28,398 bases of DNA from the NCBI GenBank assembly GCA_900545185.1, contig UQYH01000014.1, forward strand, positions 1 through 28,398, written 5' to 3'. Of the stretch, positions 6,798-15,113 are shown in pieces (within the stretch, counting starts at the first letter, position 1; the number at the start of each line of letters is the position of its first letter). Under the pieces are notes generated by a model. The model made no database searches. It had not been told where the DNA came from and saw only the letters and a list, made by a program, of their open reading frames with translations. Position numbers and translations under genes: made by a program. This stretch comes from an uncultured Eubacteriales bacterium (GTDB lineage: Bacteria; Bacillota; Clostridia; UBA1381; UBA9506).

Positions 6798-7739
6798 TTA
6801 CCAAATTTTTTCTAACCGCAGCTTTTTTTTATATTCTTGTACTTCTTCTGCCGTGCACACCTCCGTACCGGGCTTAGAAGCCGTCATGGTTCCTGCTGCC
6901 GTGGCCAGACGCGCAAGTTCTGAAAGAGACAGGCCGCGTTCCAAACCGTACGCCGTCAGCGCGGTCATAGAATCCCCTGCGCCGACTGTGCTTTGGCACG
7001 AAACAGGCGCCAGGTGCACACGCCACGCTTCGTCATTTTGCAAAAAGGCCGCACCGTCACTGCCCATAGAAAGAACAATCAGCCCCACGCCCGAATCAAG
7101 CAGCTTGCAGCAATAGGCATACATAGCCGCGTCATCATCAAATGCGCCGCCGTGCAGCTGCTCCAACTCAAACCGATTGGGCTTAATGGCGTAAGGCTTG
7201 GCCGAAAGCCCGGCTGCAAGCCTGTCTCCGTCCGCATCCAAAATGGTTTTGACCCGATATTGACGGGCAAGCTCCGTCAGGCGGCCGTAAAAACCGGCCG
7301 TCACTCCTGTGGGGCAGCTTCCGGCCAGCACCAAGGCAGAGGCATTTTGCAGTTTTTCCTCCAATTTCGCGGTAAATTCCCGTATGTTCGGCTCTTCCAC
7401 CGCAAAACCCGGTTCATTCACTTCGGTAACCTGCTGCTTTGCGCGGTCAAATAATTTATAATTGGTACGCGTGTTGCCCTCTGTTACGCAAAAGTCGTGC
7501 GCAATGCCGCGATTTTCAAGCTCCTCTAAAATCGGTCGGCTGCCGTTTTGCCCCAAAAAGCCGAGCGCCAGCGGCCGACTGCCGAAACGCGCCAAAACCT
7601 TGGCCACGTTAATGCCCTTGCCGCCTGCGTCTGTCCGCACGGCTTCGGCACGGTTCAGGCCGCCCTCACAAAAGCCGTTAAGCGTTATGGTTTTATCCAA
7701 ACACGGATTCAGCGTAACCGTGATAATTGTTTTTTGCAT
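6798..7739 (-). CDS. PfkB-family sugar-phosphate kinase, probably 1-phosphofructokinase
   Basis: Phosphorylates a sugar phosphate with ATP; fructose 1-phosphate to fructose 1,6-bisphosphate is the likeliest reaction, and tagatose 6-phosphate is the main alternative. The 313-residue protein opens with the TVTLNPCLDKT strand typical of the FruK/LacC group, then GGKGIN (39-44), IKPNRFELEQL, and the catalytic TVGAGDSMTA (D256 in GAGD). I chose the ATG at 7739, which gives the family N-terminus and has AGGAAGAGG upstream; the ATG at 7778 adds 13 residues unlike the family. No fructose PTS gene adjoins it. It follows the nicotinamidase gene by 39 bases and probably shares its transcript. Confidence 0.9.
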   Translation of the reverse strand: MQKTIITVTLNPCLDKTITLNGFCEGGLNRAEAVRTDAGGKGINVAKVLARFGSRPLALGFLGQNGSRPILEELENRGIAHDFCVTEGNTRTNYKLFDRAKQQVTEVNEPGFAVEEPNIREFTAKLEEKLQNASALVLAGSCPTGVTAGFYGRLTELARQYRVKTILDADGDRLAAGLSAKPYAIKPNRFELEQLHGGAFDDDAAMYAYCCKLLDSGVGLIVLSMGSDGAAFLQNDEAWRVHLAPVSCQSTVGAGDSMTALTAYGLERGLSLSELARLATAAGTMTASKPGTEVCTAEEVQEYKKKLRLEKIW

Positions 7740-7778
7740 GCCGCCTCTTCCTTTCCCGTTGTTTTCTGCAGCCGACAA

Positions 7779-8279
7779 TTAAATAATGTTAACCTGACAC
7801 ATTTTCATGGTTTCCAGCGCAGCGGTGTGCGTTTGCGGCGTAACACCGGCACAGCAGGCGGCATCCACCGTCACCTCTGCATGCGGACACTGCGCCTTAA
7901 TCAAAAGCGCGTTGGATATAACACAAATATCCGTGCACAGGCCAATCAGCTCCACCGATTCAAAATTAAATTCGTCCCAATGCGGCCAGCCAAAGGTCGG
8001 CTTATCTATAATGCGGCTGTCCGGCACATACAGCCCTTCCGCTATCTCCCAGCCTTTGGTTCCCTGCACACAATGCATTACCGGCAGCTTTTGCCCCTCC
8101 GGCGTCTGCAAATAATCGGCTCCGTGCGTGTCACGCGTGTAAATAATCTCGTCACCGCGCGACCGGTATGCTTCAATTTTGCGTTTCACCGCAGGCAAAA
8201 TGGCTACGGCCTCTTTTGTGCCCAGCGCCATGTCGATAAAATCATTCTGCATATCAATCACAAGCAAGGTTCGTTTCAT
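7779..8279 (-). CDS. pncA: Nicotinamidase-like cysteine hydrolase
   Basis: Likely hydrolyses nicotinamide to nicotinate and ammonia in NAD salvage. The 166-residue isochorismatase-fold protein shows the catalytic triad expected for the family: D9 in LLVIDMQNDF, K93 in RIIDKPTFG, and the nucleophile C119 in GLCTDICVISNALL. D50 and H52 in TRDTHG fit the metal site. The ATG at 8279 has AAGGAGAG upstream and gives the canonical N-terminus; the longer open frame is leader sequence. Other amidases of this fold (for example ureidoacrylate or N-carbamoylsarcosine hydrolases) are possible, but the DTH motif favours nicotinamidase. Its leader is long and structured and carries repeat family A. Confidence 0.85.
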   Translation of the reverse strand: MKRTLLVIDMQNDFIDMALGTKEAVAILPAVKRKIEAYRSRGDEIIYTRDTHGADYLQTPEGQKLPVMHCVQGTKGWEIAEGLYVPDSRIIDKPTFGWPHWDEFNFESVELIGLCTDICVISNALLIKAQCPHAEVTVDAACCAGVTPQTHTAALETMKMCQVNII

Positions 8280-8309
8280 CCGTATCGCTCTCCTTCTGTT
8301 TGTCTTACA

Positions 8310-8345
8310 TAGGCTCAAGTGATGGTATCTGAACCCAACATGCCT
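8310..8345 (-). repeat. 36-base dispersed repeat (family A), copy 2
   Basis: Read on the minus strand this matches the plus strand of 23170-23205 at 31 of 36 positions without gaps. It is bounded by AGGC and GCCT, which can pair, and contains GGGTTC, GATACCAT and ACTTG. GGT and ACC inside could form a small inner stem. It sits 30 bases upstream of the pncA start, between a terminator and the ribosome site. I do not recognise it as a known riboswitch class. Confidence 0.7.
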
Positions 8346-8353
8346 GTCATTTG

Positions 8354-8404
8354 AAAAAATTAAAGCCTTGCCGGCTTGTCGTCCACGCAAGGCACCAGCC
8401 TTGC
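8354..8404 (-). terminator. Terminator with competing hairpin upstream of pncA
   Basis: On the minus strand the order is GCAAGGC (8404-8398), TGGT, GCCTTGC (8393-8387), a 15-base loop, GCAAGGC (8371-8365), then TTTAATTTTTT. The middle GCCTTGC can pair with either flanking GCAAGGC. Pairing with the second gives a terminator with a T-tract; pairing with the first prevents it. This is the geometry of an attenuator, or of a tandem hairpin at the end of a small RNA. Confidence 0.65.
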
Positions 8405-8586
8405 TTCGTCCTCCGTACAAAAAATGCAAATAATTTTTCTAAATGGAAGGTCGAAGAGTTTAAATAGAGAAAATTTATTAAAAGACAAGGCAAAAAGCAG
8501 AGGTCATACCGGCGTATAGCGCTGCTTTTTAACACGGTATTTTAAGAAATTAGCCTATTTAAGCCATGTCGGATTTGATTCCCTAA
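8354..8586 (-). ncRNA. Candidate structured non-coding RNA or pncA leader
   Basis: About 230 bases run from a strong minus promoter (8593-8621) to the terminator at 8354 without a convincing reading frame. The central part holds AAAAAGCAG (8492-8500) paired with CTGCTTTTT (8522-8530), with ATAC/GTAT pairing inside the loop. GACATGGC (near 8560) and GCCTTGTC (near 8485) can enclose it with one mismatch, and TTAAATAG can pair with CTATTTAA further out. A rod-like RNA such as 6S RNA is one thought, but I see no diagnostic sequence for 6S, T-box, SRP, RNase P or a named riboswitch. It may equally be a long regulatory leader of pncA. Confidence 0.4.
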
Positions 8587-8592
8587 TGCCTA

Positions 8593-8621
8593 ATCATATC
8601 ATAAAAGCCGTATAATGTCAA
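8593..8621 (-). promoter_or_regulatory. Strong promoter driving the pncA leader or small RNA
   Basis: On the minus strand TTGACA (8621-8616) and TATGAT (8598-8593) are 17 bases apart. The predicted start near 8586 is about 307 bases upstream of the pncA ATG, an unusually long leader. Confidence 0.75.
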
Positions 8622-8703
8622 CGATTGTCACACGTGTATTACACACGCGTTTTACCGTAGCTGATACAGTATTGCACAATTTTATTAAACATATAAAAAA
8701 GTT

Positions 8704-8732
8704 TTGACTTTTGCAGCAAAAAAAGGTATAAT
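8704..8732 (+). promoter_or_regulatory. Promoter of the uvrA operon
   Basis: TTGACT (8704-8709) and TATAAT (8727-8732), 17 bases apart, lie 54 bases before the uvrA ATG. I saw no LexA-type or DinR-type box over the promoter. Confidence 0.85.
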
Positions 8733-8786
8733 AAGAACGTATGTTTGATTGAATTTTTTTGTTGAGATACAAAGGAGCTTAAACCC

Positions 8787-11633
8787 ATGCCAAAGGATCA
8801 GATTTATGTGAAAGGTGCCAAAGAGCACAATTTGAAAAATATTGACGTTACCATTCCGCGTGACAAGCTGGTTGTTTTTACCGGCCTTTCCGGCTCCGGT
8901 AAATCCTCCCTGGCGTTTGATACCATATATGCCGAGGGACAGCGCCGCTATGTGGAATCGCTTTCCTCCTACGCACGTCAGTTTTTGGGGCAAATGGAAA
9001 AGCCGGATGTAGAACTGATTGACGGCCTTTCCCCGGCCATCAGCATTGACCAGAAAACCACCAGTAAAAATCCGCGTTCCACTGTGGGTACGGTAACGGA
9101 GATTTACGACTATCTGCGCCTTTTATATGCGCGTGTGGGTATTCCACACTGCCCAAAATGCGGCAAAGAAATTAAAAAGCAAACCATTGACCAAATTGTG
9201 GATCAGGTGCTTGCCCTTCCCGATGGCACAAAATTTCAGGTGTTGGCGCCCGTCATCCGCGGCAAAAAGGGCGAACATCAAAAACTGTTTGAAGATACAA
9301 AGCGCAGCGGTTATGTACGCGTTAAGGTCGATGGCATTATTTACGATTTGTCCGAAACCATCCGGCCGGAAAAGAACAAAAAACACGATATTTCGGTCGT
9401 GATTGACCGTTTGGTGGCCGGCGGTGACCACAAAAAACGTTTGGCCGATTCGATTGAAACCGCCCTGGGGCTTGCCTCCGGATTGGTTGTGATTGATGTC
9501 ATCGGCGGCGAAGAAATTCTTTTCAGTGAAAATTACGCCTGCCCGGATTGCGGCATCAGCATGGAAGCCTTAGCGCCGCGCATGTTTTCGTTTAACAGCC
9601 CGTTTGGCGCGTGCCCGCACTGCGCCGGCTTGGGCACGCAAATGAAAATATCGCCCGAACTGGTGGTTGATTTTAAAAAATCCTTAAACAAAGGCGCCGT
9701 AATGGCGATGGGCTGGGGAAACGCCGATAACTCCGAAAGCGTCTCTTATATGTACTTTACGGCGCTGGCTAAGCATTACGGGTTTTCTCTTGACACACCG
9801 CTGTGCGATTTACCCAATGAAATCGTTGATATTTTGCTGTACGGCACGAAGGGCGAAAAGCTTGACTTATCGTATGAGCGTTCTTACGGAAACGCCCATT
9901 ACAAGGCTGCATTTGAGGGCATTATTAACAATTTGGAACGCCGCTATAATGAAACAAGCAGCGAGTTTATGAAGGCCGAATATGAAAAACTGATGAGCTT
10001 TACGCGCTGCCCCGTTTGCCATGGCAAGCGCTTAAAGCCCGAACCGCTGGCCGTTACCGTCGGCGGCTTGAACATTTGGGAACTGACGCAACTTTCGGTT
10101 TTGGACTGCCGCCGCTTTTTTGCGGATTTAACTCTCTCGGAGCGCGACATGGCGATTGCGCGGCTGATTTTAAAGGAAATTAATGAGCGGCTGGGCTTTT
10201 TGGCCGATGTCGGGCTTGGCTATTTAACGCTGGCGCGCTCAGCCGGGACGCTCTCCGGCGGTGAAGCGCAGCGCATCCGTTTGGCTACGCAAATCGGCTC
10301 CAGCTTAATGGGTGTTTTGTATATTTTGGATGAACCGTCCATCGGTCTGCACCAACGTGATAACGATAAGCTTTTGGCCACCTTAAAGCGCCTGCGTGAT
10401 TTGGGTAACACGCTGATTGTGGTTGAACACGATGCCGACACGATGTTTGCCGCCGACTACATTGTGGACATCGGCCCCGGTGCCGGTGTGCACGGCGGTG
10501 AGGTTGTGGCAACCGGCACTGTTGATGAAATTATGAAGAGCGAAAACTCGATTACGGGACAATATTTAAGCGGCCGAAAACAAATCCCCGTTCCCGAAGA
10601 ACGCCGCCGCGGCAACGGTCATATGCTGTCTGTGAAGGGCGCTTCGGAAAACAACTTAAAAAACATAAGTGTGGATATTCCGCTGGGGACATTTTGCGTG
10701 GTGACAGGTGTTTCCGGCTCCGGCAAATCATCACTTGTCAACGAGATCATTTATAAACATCTGGCAAAAGAGTTAAACCGTGCGCATGTTGTGTGCGGCA
10801 AGGCCAAAGCCATAAACGGCCTGGAGCATCTTGATAAAGTCATTAACATCGACCAGTCGCCCATCGGACGCACGCCGCGATCCAACCCGGCAACCTATAC
10901 CGGCGTATTCGGCGATATCCGCGAAGTGTTTGCCTCTTCCACCGAAGCCAAAATCCGCGGCTATAAGGCCGGGCGTTTCAGCTTTAATGTAAAAGGCGGC
11001 CGATGTGAGGCCTGCAGCGGCGACGGTATTATTAAAATAGAAATGCACTTTCTGCCGGATATTTACGTACCTTGTGAGGTTTGTAAAGGAAAACGTTATA
11101 ATCGCGAGACGCTGGACGTAAAATATAAAGGTAAAAACATTTATGAAGTGCTGGAAATGACGGCCGAGGAAGGCCTGGAATTTTTTAAGCACCTGCCTAA
11201 AATTAAGCGCAAGCTGCAAACCCTGTGTGATGTCGGGCTTTCGTATATCAAAATCGGTCAGCCCTCCACCCAGCTTTCCGGCGGCGAGGCACAGCGCGTT
11301 AAGCTGGCTACCGAGTTGGCGCGGCGCGGCACGGGTAAAACCATTTATATTTTAGACGAACCGACAACCGGTCTGCACACGGCCGATGTGCATCAGTTGC
11401 TGTTAGTTTTGCAGCGGCTTGTGGATGCAGGCAACACCGTGCTTGTGATTGAGCATAATTTAGATGTCATCAAATCGGCCGATTATATTATCGACTTAGG
11501 CCCCGAAGGCGGCGATGCGGGCGGCACCGTTGTAGCAACCGGCACTCCCGAAGAAATTTGCGCCTGCCCCGATTCATACACGGGCATATATTTAAAGCGC
11601 GAATTGGAAAAAGCCAAGCAGTTAGGAGAATGA
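8787..11633 (+). CDS. uvrA: Excinuclease ABC subunit A
   Basis: Damage-sensing ATPase of nucleotide excision repair; it loads UvrB on DNA. The 948-residue protein has the duplicated ABC architecture. The first half has Walker A GLSGSGKS (33-40), a zinc module beginning at C122/C125, a second Cys cluster in CPDCG...CPHCAGLG, and the signature LSGGEAQR starting at L489 followed by ILDEPSIGLH. The second half has Walker A GVSGSGKS (from G641), the large zinc finger CEAC (C740/C743)...CEVC, and the signature LSGGEAQR from L830 with ILDEPTTGLH. Length and order are normal for the family. AAAGGAG precedes the ATG. ispD starts two bases after its stop, so both are cotranscribed. Confidence 0.99.
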   Translation: MPKDQIYVKGAKEHNLKNIDVTIPRDKLVVFTGLSGSGKSSLAFDTIYAEGQRRYVESLSSYARQFLGQMEKPDVELIDGLSPAISIDQKTTSKNPRSTVGTVTEIYDYLRLLYARVGIPHCPKCGKEIKKQTIDQIVDQVLALPDGTKFQVLAPVIRGKKGEHQKLFEDTKRSGYVRVKVDGIIYDLSETIRPEKNKKHDISVVIDRLVAGGDHKKRLADSIETALGLASGLVVIDVIGGEEILFSENYACPDCGISMEALAPRMFSFNSPFGACPHCAGLGTQMKISPELVVDFKKSLNKGAVMAMGWGNADNSESVSYMYFTALAKHYGFSLDTPLCDLPNEIVDILLYGTKGEKLDLSYERSYGNAHYKAAFEGIINNLERRYNETSSEFMKAEYEKLMSFTRCPVCHGKRLKPEPLAVTVGGLNIWELTQLSVLDCRRFFADLTLSERDMAIARLILKEINERLGFLADVGLGYLTLARSAGTLSGGEAQRIRLATQIGSSLMGVLYILDEPSIGLHQRDNDKLLATLKRLRDLGNTLIVVEHDADTMFAADYIVDIGPGAGVHGGEVVATGTVDEIMKSENSITGQYLSGRKQIPVPEERRRGNGHMLSVKGASENNLKNISVDIPLGTFCVVTGVSGSGKSSLVNEIIYKHLAKELNRAHVVCGKAKAINGLEHLDKVINIDQSPIGRTPRSNPATYTGVFGDIREVFASSTEAKIRGYKAGRFSFNVKGGRCEACSGDGIIKIEMHFLPDIYVPCEVCKGKRYNRETLDVKYKGKNIYEVLEMTAEEGLEFFKHLPKIKRKLQTLCDVGLSYIKIGQPSTQLSGGEAQRVKLATELARRGTGKTIYILDEPTTGLHTADVHQLLLVLQRLVDAGNTVLVIEHNLDVIKSADYIIDLGPEGGDAGGTVVATGTPEEICACPDSYTGIYLKRELEKAKQLGE

Positions 11634-11635
11634 CC

Positions 11636-12355
11636 ATGCGAAAAAAAGAACAGCCGATGCCCTACATCAGCTGCATTATAGCAGCTGCCGGACGTGGCAG
11701 CCGCATGCAGACGGATGTGAACAAAATCTTTTTGGAATTTGCCGGTATGCCCGTTTTGGCACACACGCTTTTGGCCTTCGAGCGGCACCCGGCCATACGC
11801 GAAATTGTGATTGTTACAAGCGAATGTGATTTGCTCGGCTGTAAGGATATTGCCGAAGAATTTGGCATCTCCAAGCTTAAAACCATCACGCTGGGCGGTG
11901 CCGAGCGGCAAGATTCCGTCCGTCATGCCCTGCGCGAGGTATCCGCACAAGCAGACCTTGTGCTGATCCACGATGCCGCGCGTCCGCTTGTGACGGGGCA
12001 AATCATTCAAAATGTAATAGACGGCGTGCTGGCGCACGGTGCGGCAGCCGCCGGTGTTCCCTGTAAAAACACCTTAAAGCTTGCCGATGATTCGGGCATG
12101 ATTGTAGAAACGCCAGACCGCAGTCATATGTTTGAAATTCAAACGCCGCAGGGCTTTACAAAAGAGCTGATTTGCCGCGCACATGAATCTGCCGAAGCCG
12201 AACAAATCCTCGGCACGGATGATTGTTATTTGGCAGAGCGTTTGGGTGCACCCGTGCAGATTACCGAAAGCAGCTACGCCAATATTAAAATTACCACACC
12301 GGAGGATTTACCCTTGGCCGAGCAGTTGTTTAACATGCAGGCCGAATCGGAATAG
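11636..12355 (+). CDS. ispD: 2-C-methyl-D-erythritol 4-phosphate cytidylyltransferase
   Basis: Third step of the MEP isoprenoid pathway: MEP plus CTP gives CDP-ME. The 239-residue protein has the CTP loop IIAAAGRGSRM with K30 following, GGAERQDSV, IHDAARPLV, TPQGF, and the C-terminal NIKITTPEDL. AGGAG sits seven bases before the ATG at 11636; the in-frame ATG at 11630 is too close to that site. The start lies two bases after the uvrA stop and ispF follows after 27 bases, so the MEP enzymes are translated from the uvrA transcript. Confidence 0.97.
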   Translation: MRKKEQPMPYISCIIAAAGRGSRMQTDVNKIFLEFAGMPVLAHTLLAFERHPAIREIVIVTSECDLLGCKDIAEEFGISKLKTITLGGAERQDSVRHALREVSAQADLVLIHDAARPLVTGQIIQNVIDGVLAHGAAAAGVPCKNTLKLADDSGMIVETPDRSHMFEIQTPQGFTKELICRAHESAEAEQILGTDDCYLAERLGAPVQITESSYANIKITTPEDLPLAEQLFNMQAESE

Positions 12356-12382
12356 AAATATGATAGAAAAAGGAGATTGCAT

Positions 12383-12868
12383 ATGTCTGACTTACGAATC
12401 GGGCACGGCTATGACGCACACCGTTTTGTGTCCGGCCGACCCTTGATTTTGGGCGGCGTCACCGTGCCGCACACCGAAGGATTGTTAGGCCATTCGGACG
12501 CCGACGTGCTGCTGCACGCCCTGATGGACGCCATGCTGGGCGCCGCAGCACTGGGTGACATCGGCAAGCATTTTCCCGATACGGATGAAGCCTATCGCGG
12601 TGCCGACAGCATGCAGCTGCTTGCCCGTGTGAATGAGCTTTTGCACCAAAAGGGCTATGCCCTTTCCAACGCCGATGTGACGGTTATTGCGCAAGCCCCC
12701 AAATTGGCTTGTTATCTGCCTGCCATGCGCGAGGGGATTGCCCGAACACTCGGCGTTTCGGTCGATGCTGTTTCGATAAAAGCAACAACGACCGAAAAAA
12801 TGGGCTTTGAAGGCCGCATGGAGGGCATTAGCTGTCACGCTGTTTGTTTGCTGAAAAATTTGCTCTAG
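12383..12868 (+). CDS. ispF: 2-C-methyl-D-erythritol 2,4-cyclodiphosphate synthase
   Basis: Cyclises CDP-ME 2-phosphate to MEcPP in the MEP pathway. In this 161-residue protein the zinc ligands D11, H13 and H45 lie in GHGYDAHRF and GHSDADVLLHALMDA, and the C-terminal ATTTEKMGFEGRMEGI motif is intact. AAGGAG lies seven bases before the ATG at 12383; an upstream TTG is less likely. The intermediate enzyme IspE is not in the window, so the pathway is split across the genome. A new promoter for cysE starts right after the stop. Confidence 0.98.
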   Translation: MSDLRIGHGYDAHRFVSGRPLILGGVTVPHTEGLLGHSDADVLLHALMDAMLGAAALGDIGKHFPDTDEAYRGADSMQLLARVNELLHQKGYALSNADVTVIAQAPKLACYLPAMREGIARTLGVSVDAVSIKATTTEKMGFEGRMEGISCHAVCLLKNLL

Positions 12869-12871
12869 TTC

Positions 12872-12900
12872 TTGCTATTTATTGATATTTTTGGTATAAT
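12872..12900 (+). promoter_or_regulatory. Promoter of the cysE-cysS-mrnC operon
   Basis: TTGCTA (12872-12877) and TATAAT (12895-12900) are 17 bases apart, starting just after the ispF stop. The leader of about 65 bases contains CTTGC-AAA-GCAAG nested in GCGGC/GCCGC. It is too short for a T-box, so regulation by uncharged Cys-tRNA is not indicated. Confidence 0.75.
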
Positions 12901-12970
12901 ATGTACAAGCGGCCGCTTGCAAAGCAAGACGGCTTGCCGCAGCGCATTGTTTAGGTAAAGGAGGAAGCCT

Positions 12971-13645
12971 GTGTTTACACGTATGAAAGACGATATTAAA
13001 GCCATACGGGAACGTGACCCGGCCGCGCGCAACAGCTTCGAGGTCTTTTTTATGTATTCCGGCTTTCACGCGGTTTGCTGGCATCGCCTGGCACACCGTC
13101 TCTATAAGCATAAACGCTTCGGTTTGGCTCGCTTTATTTCGCAAATGACCCGATTCTTTACCGGAATTGAAATTCATCCCGGTGCCACCATCGGCCGCGG
13201 CCTGTTTATCGATCACGGCATGGGCGTTGTTATTGGCGAAACAACCGAGATTGGCGATAACTGTACGCTGTATCAGGGCGTAACCCTGGGCGGCACGGGT
13301 AAGGAAACCGGCAAGCGTCACCCCACTCTGGGCAACAACGTTATGGTAGGCAGCGGCGCAAAGGTGCTCGGCCCTTTTCGCGTGGGGGATCATTCCAAAA
13401 TCGCCGCCGGTGCCGTGGTACTGAGCGAAGTGCCGCCAAACTCCACCTGCGTCGGCGTACCGGCACGCATTGTAAAAATTAACGACCGGCGCGTCAACCA
13501 GCTCGACCAAATTCACATTCCCGACCCTGTATCACAGGAGTTGTGCCGCTTGCAGGCACGACTGGATAAGCTGGAAAAACGCCTGAAGGAAGCAGGCATC
13601 GACCCGAAGGATTCCCTCGGTTCTGCCGACACTTCGGATACATAA
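12971..13645 (+). CDS. cysE: Serine O-acetyltransferase
   Basis: Makes O-acetylserine from serine and acetyl-CoA, the first step of cysteine synthesis. The 224-residue protein has an N-terminal helical part with FHAVCWHRLAHRLY, then a left-handed beta-helix of hexapeptide repeats (GIEIHPGATIG, GVVIGETTEIG, QGVTLGGTG). The catalytic His is H82 in FIDHGMG. The C-terminal 35 residues include a short coiled-coil-like LQARLDKLEKRLKE. GTG at 12971 is the start, with AAAGGAGG six bases upstream; ATG at 12983 would be too far away. cysS follows after 55 bases, so synthesis of the amino acid and its tRNA charging are coupled. Confidence 0.97.
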   Translation: MFTRMKDDIKAIRERDPAARNSFEVFFMYSGFHAVCWHRLAHRLYKHKRFGLARFISQMTRFFTGIEIHPGATIGRGLFIDHGMGVVIGETTEIGDNCTLYQGVTLGGTGKETGKRHPTLGNNVMVGSGAKVLGPFRVGDHSKIAAGAVVLSEVPPNSTCVGVPARIVKINDRRVNQLDQIHIPDPVSQELCRLQARLDKLEKRLKEAGIDPKDSLGSADTSDT

Positions 13646-13700
13646 TATGATTATTTTCTGTACAATGCCTTGTACAGCAGTATAAAAGGATGGGTTTTCT

Positions 13701-15113
13701 ATGAAGATTTACAACACCATGACAAGAAAAAAGGAAGAATTTGTACCGCTGGTGCCCGGCGAAGTGAAAATGTATTCCTGCGGTCCAACCGTGTATAATT
13801 ATTTTCATATCGGTAATGCCAGACCCTTTATTATTTTTGATACGCTGCGCCGCTATTTGGAATATCGCGGTTATCAGGTGAAGTTTGTGCAAAACTTTAC
13901 GGATATTGACGATAAAATGATTAAAAACGCCAACGAACAGGGCATTACCGTCCGTGAGTTGGCCGACCGTTTTATTGCGGAATATTTTAAGGATGCAAAG
14001 GGGCTTTCCATTCGCGAAGCCACCGTGCACCCCCGTGCAACGGAAAATATTGACGCCATCATCAATACCATCAGTACCTTAATTGACAAAGGCTTTGCTT
14101 ACGAAGCCGATGGTGACGTTTATTTTGAAACACAGCGTTTTGCCGAATACGGCAAGCTTTCCGGCCAGCCGCTGGAGGAGTTGGCCGCCGGTGCGCGTAT
14201 TAACGTGGACGAGCGCAAGCGCAACCCGATGGATTTTGCACTTTGGAAAAAGAAAAAAGAAGGCGAGCCATTCTGGGAAAGTCCCTGGGGCGAAGGCCGT
14301 CCCGGCTGGCACATTGAATGCTCTGCCATGGTAAACCGCTATTTGGGCGAAACCATCGATATTCATTCCGGCGGACAGGATTTAATCTTCCCCCACCACG
14401 AAAACGAGATTGCACAAAGCGAATGTGCAACCGGCAAGCCGTTTGCGCGTTACTGGATGCATAACGGCTACATTAACGTCAATAACGAAAAAATGGCTAA
14501 GAGTAAAGGAAACTTCTTTACCGTGCGCGATGTTGCGCAAAAATATGATTACGAAGTCATCCGCTTTTTCATGCTCAGCGCACATTATCGCAGCGCCATT
14601 AATTTTGCGGATGAACTGTTAAAGCAATCCGAAGCCGGTTTGGAACGCTTGTATACCTGCCTGTATAATTTGGAATTTTTACAGGCCAAGGCACAAAAAA
14701 AGCCGCTTTCGGCCGAGGACGAAGCCGTACTTGCCAAGCTGTCGGACTTTTCCGATCAATTTTGCGCCGCTATGGATGATGACTTAAACACGGCCGATGC
14801 CATTTCAGCTCTGTTTGATTTGGCGCGGTTTTTAAATACAAACATCACGGCCGAAAGTCCGCTTGCTTTGTTCGAAGCCTCTATCGCTAAAATGCATGAG
14901 TTGGGCGATGTACTGGGTATTTTATACAAAAAGCAGGAGGATTCCGTCAGCCCGGAGATAAAAGCCTTGCTGGAAAAGCGCAAGGCGGCTCGTCAAAATA
15001 AGGACTGGGCGCTTTCCGATCAATTGCGTGACGAATTAAAAGCCTTGGGCGTTGAGGTGCTTGATACACGCCAAGGCATGAAATTAAACATAAAGAGGCA
15101 TACCGATGCTTAA
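13701..15113 (+). CDS. cysS: Cysteinyl-tRNA synthetase
   Basis: Class I aminoacyl-tRNA synthetase that charges tRNA-Cys. The 470-residue protein shows C27 in SCGPTVYN, the HIGH variant HIGN (36-39), the zinc-binding region WHIECSAM and HHENEIAQSE, the KMSKS variant KMAKS (264-268), then the DALR-like helical domain and the C-terminal anticodon-binding part. Length is typical. AAAGGAT precedes the ATG. Its last eight bases overlap the start of mrnC. cysE-cysS-mrnC is a common Firmicute order. Confidence 0.99.
   Translation: MKIYNTMTRKKEEFVPLVPGEVKMYSCGPTVYNYFHIGNARPFIIFDTLRRYLEYRGYQVKFVQNFTDIDDKMIKNANEQGITVRELADRFIAEYFKDAKGLSIREATVHPRATENIDAIINTISTLIDKGFAYEADGDVYFETQRFAEYGKLSGQPLEELAAGARINVDERKRNPMDFALWKKKKEGEPFWESPWGEGRPGWHIECSAMVNRYLGETIDIHSGGQDLIFPHHENEIAQSECATGKPFARYWMHNGYINVNNEKMAKSKGNFFTVRDVAQKYDYEVIRFFMLSAHYRSAINFADELLKQSEAGLERLYTCLYNLEFLQAKAQKKPLSAEDEAVLAKLSDFSDQFCAAMDDDLNTADAISALFDLARFLNTNITAESPLALFEASIAKMHELGDVLGILYKKQEDSVSPEIKALLEKRKAARQNKDWALSDQLRDELKALGVEVLDTRQGMKLNIKRHTDA

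Noticed and set aside
8347..8535. 62-residue minus-strand frame in the pncA leader
   Set aside because: Its sequence is not protein-like and it covers the terminator hairpins; no ribosome site precedes it.
12901..12970. T-box or cysteine-responsive riboswitch before cysE
   Set aside because: The leader is only about 65 bases and lacks the T-box sequence, a specifier stem and a terminator.
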